From Psychroserpens luteolus (lineage in GTDB: Bacteria; Bacteroidota; Bacteroidia; Flavobacteriales; Flavobacteriaceae), in contig NZ_JAHVXI010000005.1 of NCBI RefSeq assembly GCF_021032705.1, positions 236,977 through 300,976 on the forward strand: a stretch of 64,000 nucleotides of DNA. Direction: 5' to 3'. Made by a program: the position numbers and the translations under genes. Each line of letters starts with the position of its first letter. Position 1 is the first letter of the stretch. This document shows, in pieces, positions 17,509 through 27,679 of this stretch. The notes under the pieces were generated by a model that searched no databases, was not told the origin of the DNA, and saw nothing but the letters and a program-made list of their open reading frames with translations.

Positions 17509-17625
17509 AATTATAGTGAATAGTTAAAATGGACAGAAATCTATTTAAAATAAATTTTGATGACTAAATTACACTTGTCAATCACCAAGTATATAAAACA
17601 CAATACCAAAATAACAATCAACATT

Positions 17626-20600
17626 ATGAAAGCACATCAATTACTTCTCATTTTCATGTCTTTGTTTTTTAGCGGAAATATCTATGCTCAAGACGCTTAT
17701 TTCCAAATCGATCCAACCTTATCTCCTGATGGCAGAACTATAGTTTTTAGTTATGATGGTGATCTATGGAAAATCCCTTCATCAGGTGGTGAAGCCTTGC
17801 GTATAACTGCCATGAAAGGTGAAGAAACATTACCACGTATTTCACCTGATGGTAAATGGGTTGCCTTTAGTGCAACGCAATATGGTAATAAGGATGTTTA
17901 TATCATGCCTATACATGGTGGTGAGATCAAACAACTCACCTTTCATGATGCTGCAGATGATGTTGATAGTTGGTCATGGGACTCAAAACAAATCCATTTT
18001 ACATCGTCGCGTTACAACCGATTTTCTGGTTATAGCGTTACAGTAGATGGAAGTACACCCAAACGATTATTTGAGCATTACTTCAATAATGTGCATAATG
18101 TCGTTACGCATCCGTCTACAGGAGAAGTATTCTTTAATGAAAGTTGGGAAAGTAAAAACTTCACACATCGTAAACGGTATAAAGGTGATTACAATCCAGA
18201 TATCAAATCATACAACCCAAAAACAGGAACTTATAAAGAATATACTAGCTATAGAGGTAAGGATATGTGGGCAACCATAGATAAAAATGGAACTATTTTC
18301 TTTGCATCAGATGAAGCCAATGACGAATATAACTTATACACGTTCTCTAATACTACTAAAACAGCACTAACAAAGTTCAAAAGCTCTATTGGCAGACCTC
18401 AGGTAAGTGCTAACGGACAAAAAGTTGTATTCACTAAAGATTATCAAATACATCTATATGATGTTGCAAATAATAAAACACAAAAAGTTGCCATTAGTAT
18501 TAATAAAAATAACACCCTTTCAAAATCACAAGATTTTAAAATAAAAGATAATATTAGCTATTTTGACGTGTCGCCCGACAATAAAAAAATGGTATTTATA
18601 TCTCGCGGAGAACTTTTTGTTTCAGATATAAAAGGAAAATTTATAAAAAAACTAAATACAACTCCAGACGAGCGTGTTCTTGAAGTGAAATGGTTAAAAG
18701 ATAGTAGAACACTTATTTACAATCAAACGTCCAATGGATATAGCAATCTTTATACAATTTCTGCAGATAGAGATGGCACTGAAAAACGTTTGACCAATGA
18801 AGCGAGAAATAATATCAATATTGTTTTAGACCACAAATTAGAAAATGCCTGTTATATAAGTGGCAGGGATGAACTCAAACTTATGAGTTTAAAAACCTTT
18901 AAAAGCACAACAGTAGTAAAGGATGAGTTTTGGGCTTTATATGCAGGTGCTGCGTATTTTTCTCCAGATGATTCCTATCTACTTTACAATGCTTATCGCA
19001 ATTTTGAATTGGATATTTTCACCTATCATATTCCATCAAAAAAAGTAATCAACTTAACCAATACAGGCGTAAGCGAATCAAATCCTGTATGGTCTTCAGA
19101 TGGTAAATATATATTCTTCGAATCTAATTTAACCGAACCAGGTTTCCCAAGAGGAAACAATAGCGTTCATATCTATAGAATGGCGTTAGACAAATATGAC
19201 GCACCTTATAGACTAGATAAATTTGACGAACTCTTTAAAGAAGAAGAAAAAAAAGAAGAAGAGTCTAAAGACAAAGACAAAAAAGAAGAGCAAACAGTTA
19301 CTCCAGTTGTTATTAATGAAGTAGGATTAATGGATCGGTTGGAACGCATAGGCCCTAATTTTGGACAACAAGGCGGTACAGATATTATAAGCAAAGACAA
19401 TACAACATATGTCTATTATTTTTCCAATCACGATAAAGGTACTTTTAATCTATGGCGAACCACAATCAAGCCTTTTGAAAACAATAAAACCGAAAAAGTA
19501 GGAACACAACGCACTAGAGGCTTTCAAACTAAAGTTGTAAAGAAAAGTCAATATATGTTGATTAATGGTGCCATTCATACAGTGAATCTTAGTGCCAATA
19601 AACTTACTAAAATTAAAATGGATGCCACATTTCAGAAAAATCTGATCAATGAATTTAACCAAATGTTTTATGAAGCATGGGCTGGTTTCGAATCTAATTT
19701 TTACGATGAAAACTTCCATGGTGAAAACTGGCAAAAATTAAGAGATAAGTATGCGTCATTTCTACCATACATTACAAAACGTTCTCAATTGAGTTTATTA
19801 TTTAATGATATGCTAGGTGAATTAAACACGTCTCATTTTGGATTTAGATCTTTTGGACAAGAAGATAACACCTATTATGGTAGTCGAACACTAGAAACAG
19901 GTATTCAATTTTCAAAAGACAATCCTTATATGGTTGAACGTGTTGTTTCTAAAAGTCCTGCTGATGTTACTGGAAAAGACATCAAGCCTGGTGATATACT
20001 TACTCATGTAAACGGTAGAGCTGTAGACACTAAAATGAATAGAGAACGTTATTTTAGCAAGCCATCTAGGGACAGCGAGATTCGATTAACATTTAGCAGA
20101 AATAATCAATCTGTAACAGTAAATATTCATCCCATCTCATCAGGTAATTTAAGAGGTCTATTATATGACGAATGGGTTGCCAACAATCAATCTTATGTCG
20201 ATCGTATGAGTAAAAACAAAATTGCTTACGTTCACATGAAAAATATGGGAGGCGGTGAATTAAATAACTTTAAGCGAGAAATGGTTTCAGAAGCTTATAA
20301 TAAAAAGGCGCTGATATTAGATTTGAGGAATAATACTGGAGGAAATGTCCATGATGATGTGTTGCAATTTTTATCTCAAAAACCGTATGCACAATGGAAA
20401 TATCGTGAAGGAAAATTGGCATCTCAACCCAATTTTGGTCCAGCAGCAAAGCCTATTATTATTTTAGTAAACGAACAAACACTTAGTGACGCCGAAGTTA
20501 CATCTGCTGGTTTTAAAGAATTAGGATTAGGTAAAGTTATTGGTACAGAAACATACCGTTGGATTATTTTCACTTCAGGTGCTGGCTTAGTAGATGGTTC

Positions 20601-20772
20601 TTTCTACAGATTACCATCTTGGGGTTGTTACACCTTGAGTGGGGACAATCTAGAATTTACAGGAGTAACACCTGACATTTATGTTAAAGAAGATTTTAAA
20701 GATCGCTTATCAGGAAATCAACCTCAGTTAGATAAGGCCATAGAAGATATTATGAAGGATTTAAAAAACTAA
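17626..20772 (+). CDS. Secreted tricorn-like S41 protease with beta-propeller and PDZ domains
   Basis: 1048 residues from the ATG at 17626, chosen because it begins a clean signal peptide (MKAHQLLLIFMSLFF, cleaved after IYAQ). Order: N-terminal PD40/WD40-like propellers (repeated LSPDGRTIVFSYDGD, ISPDGKWVAFS and similar), a Lys/Glu-rich linker near 540-570, a tricorn C1-like segment, a PDZ domain (NPYMVERVVSKSPADV, KPGDILTHVNG) and the S41 core. His in ELNTSHFGF and Ser in NEQTLSDAEVTSAG are the expected catalytic residues. Probably degrades peptides in the periplasm. Confidence 0.93.
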   Translation: MKAHQLLLIFMSLFFSGNIYAQDAYFQIDPTLSPDGRTIVFSYDGDLWKIPSSGGEALRITAMKGEETLPRISPDGKWVAFSATQYGNKDVYIMPIHGGEIKQLTFHDAADDVDSWSWDSKQIHFTSSRYNRFSGYSVTVDGSTPKRLFEHYFNNVHNVVTHPSTGEVFFNESWESKNFTHRKRYKGDYNPDIKSYNPKTGTYKEYTSYRGKDMWATIDKNGTIFFASDEANDEYNLYTFSNTTKTALTKFKSSIGRPQVSANGQKVVFTKDYQIHLYDVANNKTQKVAISINKNNTLSKSQDFKIKDNISYFDVSPDNKKMVFISRGELFVSDIKGKFIKKLNTTPDERVLEVKWLKDSRTLIYNQTSNGYSNLYTISADRDGTEKRLTNEARNNINIVLDHKLENACYISGRDELKLMSLKTFKSTTVVKDEFWALYAGAAYFSPDDSYLLYNAYRNFELDIFTYHIPSKKVINLTNTGVSESNPVWSSDGKYIFFESNLTEPGFPRGNNSVHIYRMALDKYDAPYRLDKFDELFKEEEKKEEESKDKDKKEEQTVTPVVINEVGLMDRLERIGPNFGQQGGTDIISKDNTTYVYYFSNHDKGTFNLWRTTIKPFENNKTEKVGTQRTRGFQTKVVKKSQYMLINGAIHTVNLSANKLTKIKMDATFQKNLINEFNQMFYEAWAGFESNFYDENFHGENWQKLRDKYASFLPYITKRSQLSLLFNDMLGELNTSHFGFRSFGQEDNTYYGSRTLETGIQFSKDNPYMVERVVSKSPADVTGKDIKPGDILTHVNGRAVDTKMNRERYFSKPSRDSEIRLTFSRNNQSVTVNIHPISSGNLRGLLYDEWVANNQSYVDRMSKNKIAYVHMKNMGGGELNNFKREMVSEAYNKKALILDLRNNTGGNVHDDVLQFLSQKPYAQWKYREGKLASQPNFGPAAKPIIILVNEQTLSDAEVTSAGFKELGLGKVIGTETYRWIIFTSGAGLVDGSFYRLPSWGCYTLSGDNLEFTGVTPDIYVKEDFKDRLSGNQPQLDKAIEDIMKDLKN

Positions 20773-20775
20773 TGA

Positions 20776-21177
20776 ATGATTAAAGGCTTTGATGTATGTT
20801 CAACAAAACGTATTCGATCTGTAACGTATCTATGTATTTTACTACTTATAGTTAATTGCAAAAATCGAAATAGCTTACCAGATCCTTTAGAAGCAGGCTG
20901 GAACAATGAGGCGGTTTGCGAAGTTCTTGAGGATAATGTAAAGACTCGAATATTAAAATGTACATTCGCACCTGGAGTTGGTCATGAAAAACATTATCAC
21001 AATCCGCATTTTGGGTACACAATAGCCGGAAGCAGATTTAGAATTAAAGATACCACTGGCACCAAAGAAGTCAATGTTCCTACTGGCTATAGCTTTAGTA
21101 AAAATGAGATCTCTGTACATGAAGTATTAAACATTGGTGATAGTACAGCAGTTTTTTTGATTATAGAATATAAATAA
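20776..21177 (+). CDS. Cupin-domain lipoprotein, 133 aa
   Basis: The N-terminus contains a hydrophobic run ending LLIVNC, a plausible lipobox. A single cupin barrel follows, with PGVGHEKHYHNPHFGYTIAG carrying the metal-binding histidines and the second motif near NEISVHEVLN. The ATG at 20776 lies 3 bp after the stop of the tricorn-like protease, so it is probably translated from the same message. Function unknown; metal-dependent binding or a small oxidase are both possible. Confidence 0.78.
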   Translation: MIKGFDVCSTKRIRSVTYLCILLLIVNCKNRNSLPDPLEAGWNNEAVCEVLEDNVKTRILKCTFAPGVGHEKHYHNPHFGYTIAGSRFRIKDTTGTKEVNVPTGYSFSKNEISVHEVLNIGDSTAVFLIIEYK

Positions 21178-21180
21178 GAA

Positions 21181-21309
21181 ATGAACGGATTTGATATTGT
21201 TGTAGTAATTGCTGTTATTCTATGTGCTAGACTAGGGATACGATTAGTTGCGGGCTATATTAAAATGAAACAAGACAATAAAGAAGATTCTCTTAAGGAT
21301 GACGCTTAA
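21181..21309 (+). CDS. 42-aa single-span membrane protein
   Basis: Small open frame starting 3 bp after the stop of the cupin gene. Translation starts MNGFDIVVVIAVILCARLG, a single hydrophobic segment, and ends with a charged tail (KMKQDNKEDSLKDDA). The tight spacing and the terminator directly after its stop argue that it is a real last gene of the operon. Function unknown. Confidence 0.55.
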   Translation: MNGFDIVVVIAVILCARLGIRLVAGYIKMKQDNKEDSLKDDA

Positions 21310-21315
21310 AGACAC

Positions 21316-21345
21316 AAAAAACCAACTTTACAGAGTTGGTTTTTT
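21316..21345. terminator. Bidirectional terminator between the protease operon and nqrF
   Basis: Perfect stem AAAAAACCAACT / AGTTGGTTTTTT with a 6-nt loop. The T tract is present on both strands, so it can end both the plus-strand operon and the nqr transcript, whose last gene stops 60 bp to the right. Confidence 0.85.
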
Positions 21346-21405
21346 GTTATATGATATTCGCAATAATTGCGAAGTGATAATTATAATGATAAGTCGCTTT
21401 ACGAC

Positions 21406-22716
21406 CTAGCCACCAAAGTCATCAAATCTGATATGTTCATCAGGAATACCGAAGTCTTCTCCCATTTTTTGAACGGCCTGGTTCATTAATGGAGGACCAC
21501 AGAAGTATAACTCAATATCTTCAGGTGCTTCGTGATGATTAAGGTAATTATCAATTACACAGTTATGGATAAATCCAACAAAACCATCACCAGCTTCATC
21601 ATTAATATCGGTCTTCACTTTCCAATTATCTTCTTCCAAAGGCTCAGATAAAGCCATATAGAATTTAAAGTTAGGGAAGTCTTTTTCTAATTTTCTAAAG
21701 TGTTCGATATAGAACAACTCACGTTTAGAACGCCCACCATACCAATACGTTACTTTACGTCCAGTTTTAATAGTTCTAAATAGATGATATAAGTGAGAGC
21801 GCATTGGTGCCATACCAGCTCCACCTCCTACATATAACATTTCACTTTCAGACTCGTTGATAAAGAATTCACCGTAAGGTCCTGAAATCACTACTTTATC
21901 ACCTGGTTTTTGAGCAAAAATATAAGATGATGCTACACCAGGATTTACATCCATCCATCCATTTTTAGCGCGATCCCATGGTGGTGTCGCAATACGAACG
22001 TTTAACATAATTTCACGTCCTTCAGCAGGATAAGAAGCCATAGAATAAGCTCTTTCCACTACTTCATCATTTTTCATTACTAATGGCCAAAGACCAAATT
22101 TATCCCATTCTGCTTGAAATTTATCAGGTGTTTCATGCTCTTCAGGATGCGCAGTAATATCCATATCAGAATACTTTATTTCACACTGCGGAATTTCAAT
22201 TTGGATATAACCACCAGCTTTGTAACCCATATCCTCAGGAATTTCAACTACAAACTCTTTAATAAATGAGGCTACATTATAATTACGTACTACAACCGCT
22301 TCCCATTTCTTAATTCCGAAAACTTCTTCAGGAATAGTAATTTCCATGTCCTGTTTTACTTTCACTTGGCACGATAAACGAGCGCCATGTTTCAATTCTT
22401 TTCTACTAAAATGTGGTGTTTCTGTAGGCAATGCCTCACCTCCACCAGAAAGAACGTGGCATTCACATTGAATACATGTTCCACCTCCACCACAAGCAGA
22501 TGGTAAGAATATTTTTTCACCTCCTAAAGTTGATAACAAGGTACCACCCGAAGCTACTTGTATTTCTTTTTCACCATTAATCTTGATCGTTACTGGACCA
22601 GAAGGTGATAGTTTTTGTTTAACAAACAATAATAGTGCAACTAATATTAATGTTACTAATAAGAAAGCTGCTACTGTAGCTATTACTGTTCCTAATGTTC
22701 CTGCTGCTAAAATCAT
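21406..22716 (-). CDS. nqrF: Na+-translocating NADH:quinone reductase subunit F
   Basis: Electron entry subunit of the Nqr complex: oxidises NADH through FAD and a [2Fe-2S] centre. One N-terminal membrane helix (residues about 3-31) precedes a ferredoxin domain with Cys75, Cys81, Cys84 and Cys116 (ACGGGGTCIQCECH). The FAD/NADH domains follow, with RAYSMASYP (FAD) and YVGGGAGMAPMRSHL (NADH), ending in FDDFGG. It is the last gene of nqrA-F, 1 bp behind nqrE. Confidence 0.97.
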   Translation of the reverse strand: MILAAGTLGTVIATVAAFLLVTLILVALLLFVKQKLSPSGPVTIKINGEKEIQVASGGTLLSTLGGEKIFLPSACGGGGTCIQCECHVLSGGGEALPTETPHFSRKELKHGARLSCQVKVKQDMEITIPEEVFGIKKWEAVVVRNYNVASFIKEFVVEIPEDMGYKAGGYIQIEIPQCEIKYSDMDITAHPEEHETPDKFQAEWDKFGLWPLVMKNDEVVERAYSMASYPAEGREIMLNVRIATPPWDRAKNGWMDVNPGVASSYIFAQKPGDKVVISGPYGEFFINESESEMLYVGGGAGMAPMRSHLYHLFRTIKTGRKVTYWYGGRSKRELFYIEHFRKLEKDFPNFKFYMALSEPLEEDNWKVKTDINDEAGDGFVGFIHNCVIDNYLNHHEAPEDIELYFCGPPLMNQAVQKMGEDFGIPDEHIRFDDFGG

Positions 22717-22717
22717 A

Positions 22718-23434
22718 CTATTCTACTATTTTAGTGTTGTTAGCCAATTCTGTATTGTCATCTTCAGTTGGAGTTACTTTAGTCTCAACTGTTTTATTTT
22801 CTTCTGTCTCTTCATCACCTCCAGTCAACATTCCTCCAAAGCTCATAAAGCCAATAGCCATAAGTCCTGTGATGATAAATGTAATTCCTAAACCTCTCAA
22901 TGCTGGTGGAACACTTGAATATCTAATTTTTTCACGAATTGCGGCAATTGCTAAAATTGCTAAAAACCATCCAATACCAGATCCAACACCATAATTTAAG
23001 GCTAAACCAAGTGTTGCTATTTCTCTAGATTGCATAAATAATGATCCACCTAAAATGGCACAGTTTACTGCAATTAATGGTAAAAAAATACCAAGTGAGT
23101 TATACAACGAAGGTGAGAATTTTTCTACCACAATCTCTACCAATTGTACCATGGTTGCAATGGTTGCAATAAACATGATAAATGATAAGAAGCTTAAATC
23201 GTAATCTGCATACTCTGGTCCCATCCATGATAATGCACCTGGCTGTAAAATATATTGATCTAACAACCAGTTTAAAGGAACTGTAATTGCTAATACAAAA
23301 ATTACTGCAGCTCCAAGTCCAACAGCCGTAGACACTTTTTTAGATACAGCAAGGTAAGAACACATCCCAAGGAATGTAGCAAATACCATGTTGTCTATAA
23401 ATATTGATTTGAAAAATAATTCTATATGTTCCAT
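22718..23434 (-). CDS. nqrE: Na+-translocating NADH:quinone reductase subunit E
   Basis: Integral membrane subunit with six predicted helices; NqrE and NqrD together bind the intramembrane iron centre between the two halves. The family core [19 protein letters not shown] contains the Cys expected to ligate iron, and a second Cys lies in [11 protein letters not shown]. At 238 aa it is longer than Vibrio NqrE because of a charged C-terminal tail ([12 protein letters not shown] and onwards), which appears lineage-specific. Confidence 0.96.
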   Translation of the reverse strand: MEHIELFFKSIFIDNMVFATFLGMCSYLAVSKKVSTAVGLGAAVIFVLAITVPLNWLLDQYILQPGALSWMGPEYADYDLSFLSFIMFIATIATMVQLVEIVVEKFSPSLYNSLGIFLPLIAVNCAILGGSLFMQSREIATLGLALNYGVGSGIGWFLAILAIAAIREKIRYSSVPPALRGLGITFIITGLMAIGFMSFGGMLTGGDEETEENKTVETKVTPTEDDNTELANNTKIVE

Positions 23435-23476
23435 ATTCTTGAGTTTGAAATCCTGAAACTACAGGATGACACTTAT

Positions 23477-24121
23477 TTAATCTTCTACTAAATCTTTATT
23501 TCTTGTACGTTGTATCCAAATGATAATACCTACAACAATTAATGCCATTGGCGATAATAACATAAATCCGTTATTCTCATACCCTAAGGCATATAATCCT
23601 GTTTTTTCAATAGGATCTCCTAATACTGGTATACCTAATAAAGTTCCAGAGCCTAAAAGTTCTCTAAAGAATCCAACGATAATTAATATCACAGCATATC
23701 CTAATGAGTTACCAATACCATCTAAGAAGGACTTCCATGGTCCATTACCTAAAGCAAAGGCTTCGAAACGTCCCATGATAATACAGTTGGTAATAATTAA
23801 TCCAACAAAAACGGAAAGTGTCTTACTCAGTTCATAAGCAAAAGCTTTTAGTACCAAATCCACTATAATTACTAAAGTAGCAACTACAATTAGCTGTACA
23901 ATAATTCTAATTTTTGAAGGAATGATGTTTCGCATTAAAGAGATCACCACGTTACCTACACCTAATACAAACAATACTGATATAGACATTACAATTGATG
24001 CCTCTAATTCTGCAGTAATCGCTAAAGCTGAACAAATACCAAGTACTTGTATTGTAATTGGGTTATTATCTGCTAAAGGGTCTTTAATTAAAGCTGCGTC
24101 TTTTTTTGAAAGTAAGCCCAT
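23477..24121 (-). CDS. nqrD: Na+-translocating NADH:quinone reductase subunit D
   Basis: Partner of NqrE, with six membrane helices and the pseudo-symmetric Cys pair: VLGICSALAITAELEAS and LIITNCIIMGR, which with NqrE forms the intramembrane iron site. The 214-residue length is normal. It begins 4 bp after nqrC ends and is separated from nqrE by 42 bp, the largest gap in the operon along with nqrA-nqrB. Confidence 0.96.
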   Translation of the reverse strand: MGLLSKKDAALIKDPLADNNPITIQVLGICSALAITAELEASIVMSISVLFVLGVGNVVISLMRNIIPSKIRIIVQLIVVATLVIIVDLVLKAFAYELSKTLSVFVGLIITNCIIMGRFEAFALGNGPWKSFLDGIGNSLGYAVILIIVGFFRELLGSGTLLGIPVLGDPIEKTGLYALGYENNGFMLLSPMALIVVGIIIWIQRTRNKDLVED

Positions 24122-24125
24122 ATGA

Positions 24126-24875
24126 TTATTGTTTTAAATTTTTAAAATAAGGTACGTAAAGCTTTAAATCTTTTCGGATCATTGCTGACACACCATCACC
24201 TGTAATGGTTGCTCCTGCAATAGCATCTACCTCATTATCTGTTTTATCATTATTCTTAGGATCTGCATTACCTTTAGCCACATTAATGCCTTTAAAAGTT
24301 CCATTAGACATTAAGTGTTCACCTATAAAATCATCCATAAAAAAACGTTGCTTAATGTTAGCTCCTAAACCTGGAGTTTCACCTTTATGATCAAAATAAG
24401 CACCTTGAACAATCATATTCTCATCCATAGCAACATAAGCCCAAATTGCATCCCAAAGCCCTTTTCCTCTAATTGGAGCGATATAGTACTTTTTACCTTT
24501 CTCATCTTCTCCAACAAATAAAGGCAATTGTCTAACACCACCATCCTTAGCTTTAGCTTGTTCTTTTTTCACATCAATTAAATAGGCTTGGTCATTCTCG
24601 GTTGCCTGACCATTATAGTCTACAACTAATTGTTGTTTGATGTATTTATCAAATAATTCAGGAGCATCATCTGTAGAAACAAAGTTTGCACTTGTACCCT
24701 CGTTTTCATTAATTCCCATGGCGTAGAGAATATTTTGCTGTTTCTCTAAGCGCTCGTTTTCTGTAATTGTAGGTTTCAATGATGACGCTAAGTATGCCAA
24801 TAAAGCCCCTACAACCAATACCATTGCTATTGCAAATATTACGGTATATGAATTTTTATCTGTTCTTTTTTCCAT
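24126..24875 (-). CDS. nqrC: Na+-translocating NADH:quinone reductase subunit C
   Basis: Periplasm-facing subunit with a single N-terminal helix (about 11-32) and covalently bound FMN. The flavinylation motif DgxsgAT is present as DAIAGATIT, with Thr223 the expected attachment site for ApbE. GKGLWDAIWAYVAMD and TPGLGANI are conserved blocks around the flavin. The ATG lies 2 bp after nqrB ends. Confidence 0.97.
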   Translation of the reverse strand: MEKRTDKNSYTVIFAIAMVLVVGALLAYLASSLKPTITENERLEKQQNILYAMGINENEGTSANFVSTDDAPELFDKYIKQQLVVDYNGQATENDQAYLIDVKKEQAKAKDGGVRQLPLFVGEDEKGKKYYIAPIRGKGLWDAIWAYVAMDENMIVQGAYFDHKGETPGLGANIKQRFFMDDFIGEHLMSNGTFKGINVAKGNADPKNNDKTDNEVDAIAGATITGDGVSAMIRKDLKLYVPYFKNLKQ

Positions 24876-24877
24876 CG

Positions 24878-26125
24878 TTAAGCAGTTTTAACTTTTAGAC
24901 GTTTCAATCTTCGTTTTACATTTCCTTGAACCACATAGTGATCAATAGTTGGAGCGAATACATTCATAAGTAAAATGGCTAACATTACACCTTCTGGGTA
25001 GGCTGGGTTAAATACACGAATCATAATTGAAATAAACCCAACTAAGAATCCATATATCCATTTTCCTTTATTAGTTTGTGAAGCTGTTACTGGGTCTGTA
25101 GCCATAAAAACTGTACCAAAAGCAAAACCACCTATTAGTAAATGATGCCAGAACTCAGTACTCATCAATCCATAAAATTTACTAGATTCAGTAATCAATC
25201 CAGAACTTATAACACCATTAAAAATTAATCCCATTACTAATGCTCCAATAGCAGAAGATAACATGATTCTCCAGCTTCCTATTTTAGTAAAGATTAAGAA
25301 CAATCCAGCCAAAAGTATTAATAGGGTTGATGTTTCACCAACTGAGCCAGGAATAATTCCATAGAACATATCCATAACACTATGATCTAAAAGACCTTTG
25401 TTTTGAGCTAGGCTTCCTAAAATCGTTTCACCTGAAATAGCATCTAAGCCTTCTAAAGAACTCCCAGCTTCTTTTGCAACAGCTATAGCTTCATCTCTTG
25501 CTTTTGCACCATGAACCCATACTTTATCTCCAGACATCCAAGTAGGATATGCGAAAAATAAAAACGCTCTAATTGTTAAGGCTGGGTTTAGAATATTCAT
25601 TCCAGTTCCTCCAAATACTTCTTTACCGATGACAACACCGAAAACAACAGCTACAGCGAGCATCCATAATGGTGTATCAACAGGAACAATTAATGGTACT
25701 AACATACCTGTTACTAAATAGCCTTCTTCTACTTCATGTCCTTTTATTACGGCAAAAACAAATTCTACTGCAAGACCTACTCCATAGGAAACAACTACTA
25801 ATGGTAATACTTGCCACAGACCAACAATTAGGTTGTCCATGGTCCAAAATGAAGATCCTAAAAATCCATTAGCTGCTTCAATTTCTCCTAAAGCCAAATA
25901 ATGTTGGTATCCAGCATTAAATATTCCAAAGATTAAACAAGGTACCAATGCCATAATAACGATGTTCATGGTACGTTTTAAATCATCTGCTGCTTTTATA
26001 TGAGTTCCATTATGTGTGGTCTCATTTGGTAAATATAAAAAGGTATGGATTGCGTTAAACGCCGGAGCCATTTTGGTCCCTTTATATTTTTCCTTTAAGT
26101 TATGTAAGTTACTTTTTAAACCCAT
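24878..26125 (-). CDS. nqrB: Na+-translocating NADH:quinone reductase subunit B
   Basis: Largest membrane subunit, carrying covalent FMN and riboflavin and forming the main sodium path; about ten helices. GKEVFGGTGMNILNPALTIRA and GFAFGTVFMATDPVTASQT are family blocks. The expected flavin site is Thr234 in DAISGET, close to Thr236 of Vibrio cholerae, but the usual Ala before the Thr is Glu (SGET instead of SGAT). The downstream part is regular. Length 415 aa is normal. Confidence 0.97.
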   Translation of the reverse strand: MGLKSNLHNLKEKYKGTKMAPAFNAIHTFLYLPNETTHNGTHIKAADDLKRTMNIVIMALVPCLIFGIFNAGYQHYLALGEIEAANGFLGSSFWTMDNLIVGLWQVLPLVVVSYGVGLAVEFVFAVIKGHEVEEGYLVTGMLVPLIVPVDTPLWMLAVAVVFGVVIGKEVFGGTGMNILNPALTIRAFLFFAYPTWMSGDKVWVHGAKARDEAIAVAKEAGSSLEGLDAISGETILGSLAQNKGLLDHSVMDMFYGIIPGSVGETSTLLILLAGLFLIFTKIGSWRIMLSSAIGALVMGLIFNGVISSGLITESSKFYGLMSTEFWHHLLIGGFAFGTVFMATDPVTASQTNKGKWIYGFLVGFISIMIRVFNPAYPEGVMLAILLMNVFAPTIDHYVVQGNVKRRLKRLKVKTA

Positions 26126-26163
26126 TTGTTTATATTTTTCATTTTACTTTGAAAAATGAATAA

Positions 26164-27513
26164 TTATCCAATTTCTTTAAGCATTAAGTCTAATCCTTTT
26201 CTTATTATATCTTGATGTGGTTGTTTAGACACACATATGAATTCTGTTAAAGCAAAATCTTCAGGAGCCACTTCGTACATTCCTAAAGCTTCCATTTCAT
26301 CTAGATCTTGATACATACAAGCCTTTAAAATCTGCATTGGATAAATATCTAAAGGAAATACTTGCTCGTAGGAACCTGTGACAACAAAAGCACGGTGTTC
26401 ACCATTAGTATTAGTATTCAAATCGTATTTCTTCTTTGGGTTTAACCAAGAAAAAGTAAACGCTCTAGACGTCGATACCTTATTAAAAATGGGCTTATTC
26501 CAACCAAATAATTCATAATCATTACCTTCAGGTATCACAGTAATTACATTATCGTAAAAACCTAGGCTTCCATCTGGTTTCAATTGCTTTCCAGATAATA
26601 CATTACCAGAAATGATACGATCATTACCGTCTTTCTCAACGCCATTATCGTAAACCATTGTTGCAACCTCGCTTCCAATTCTAGTTTTGAAATATCTTGG
26701 TTTCTTTACTGAAGAACCTGCCAAAGCAACAACGCGTTCTGGATTGAATTTCCCAGTAAGTAACAATTCACCAATCACAACTAAATCTTGAGCATTGATT
26801 GTCCAAACTGTTTCTCCTTTATTTACTGGGTCTATTTTGTTAATATGTGTACCAACATTTCCAGCTGGGTGAGGACCAAACACTTTGTGTATTACTGCAT
26901 CATTCATACCTGCTAATGGTGAGTTATTAGACCCAATACCAATATGAACCTGACCTTCAGTTAATTTAGATAAGACCGAAACAGTAGCTTGTAACTCTGC
27001 TTCCTTTCCTGATAAAACAAAATCTAAATCTGCTGCTAAAGGTGCTGAAGCATAACCAGAGATAAAAATCGCTTTTGGCGATTTTTCTGGATTTGCAATA
27101 ACATCATAAGGTCTTTGCTTGATAAAAGGCCAACAACCCGAAGTTAGCAAATGAGCTTTTACAGCTGCAGTATCGGAATCCATATTAAAGGCTCCGAAAT
27201 CTTTAAAAGATTGCTCCTTATCTGCTTGAATTTTAATAGCATCTATACGACGCTTAGGACCTCTTTGTACTTCTACCACAGTTCCTGAAACCGGAGACAC
27301 AAACTTTATGTCTTCATTAGACTTATCATAAAAGATAACATCTCCTGCTTTTAAAGTAGCTCCTTCTTTGGCTACAAGTTTCGGAATAACGCTGTGAAAA
27401 TCTTCAGGTCTGATAGTGCAGAAATTACTTATAATGGCTTGTTCAACTGTTTTTTCAGCTTCACCAACAAGTTTTATATCCAGACCTTTTTTAATTTTAA
27501 TGTCTTTTGACAT
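26164..27513 (-). CDS. nqrA: Na+-translocating NADH:quinone reductase subunit A
   Basis: Cytoplasmic subunit of the Nqr complex implicated in quinone interaction; first gene of the operon. 449 aa, with the Rnf-C/NqrA barrel-sandwich domain (SPVSGTVVEVQRGPKRRIDAI), the AGMNDAVIHKVFGPHPAGN block and an N-terminal KKGLDIKLVGEAE typical of NqrA. No cofactor motif is expected. A -7 element lies upstream at 27551-27558. Confidence 0.97.
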   Translation of the reverse strand: MSKDIKIKKGLDIKLVGEAEKTVEQAIISNFCTIRPEDFHSVIPKLVAKEGATLKAGDVIFYDKSNEDIKFVSPVSGTVVEVQRGPKRRIDAIKIQADKEQSFKDFGAFNMDSDTAAVKAHLLTSGCWPFIKQRPYDVIANPEKSPKAIFISGYASAPLAADLDFVLSGKEAELQATVSVLSKLTEGQVHIGIGSNNSPLAGMNDAVIHKVFGPHPAGNVGTHINKIDPVNKGETVWTINAQDLVVIGELLLTGKFNPERVVALAGSSVKKPRYFKTRIGSEVATMVYDNGVEKDGNDRIISGNVLSGKQLKPDGSLGFYDNVITVIPEGNDYELFGWNKPIFNKVSTSRAFTFSWLNPKKKYDLNTNTNGEHRAFVVTGSYEQVFPLDIYPMQILKACMYQDLDEMEALGMYEVAPEDFALTEFICVSKQPHQDIIRKGLDLMLKEIG

Positions 27514-27550
27514 ACGCTTTATATTGAAATTAGTTGTCTAAAAATCGGTG

Positions 27551-27558
27551 CAAATTTA
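27551..27558 (-). promoter_or_regulatory. -7 element of the nqr operon promoter
   Basis: Minus-strand TAAATTTG fits TAnnTTTG exactly, 37 bp before the nqrA ATG. The -33 region is AT-rich without a perfect TTG. Confidence 0.5.
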
Positions 27559-27679
27559 CGAATTTACCACGTAATAAAACAGTCTGACTTTCTAAGTTTG
27601 TTATTTTTAAAGATTCTAAATAACGTACGCAATATTAAGGCACAGATTTTGTTTATCTTTACATATCAAACTATTATTA

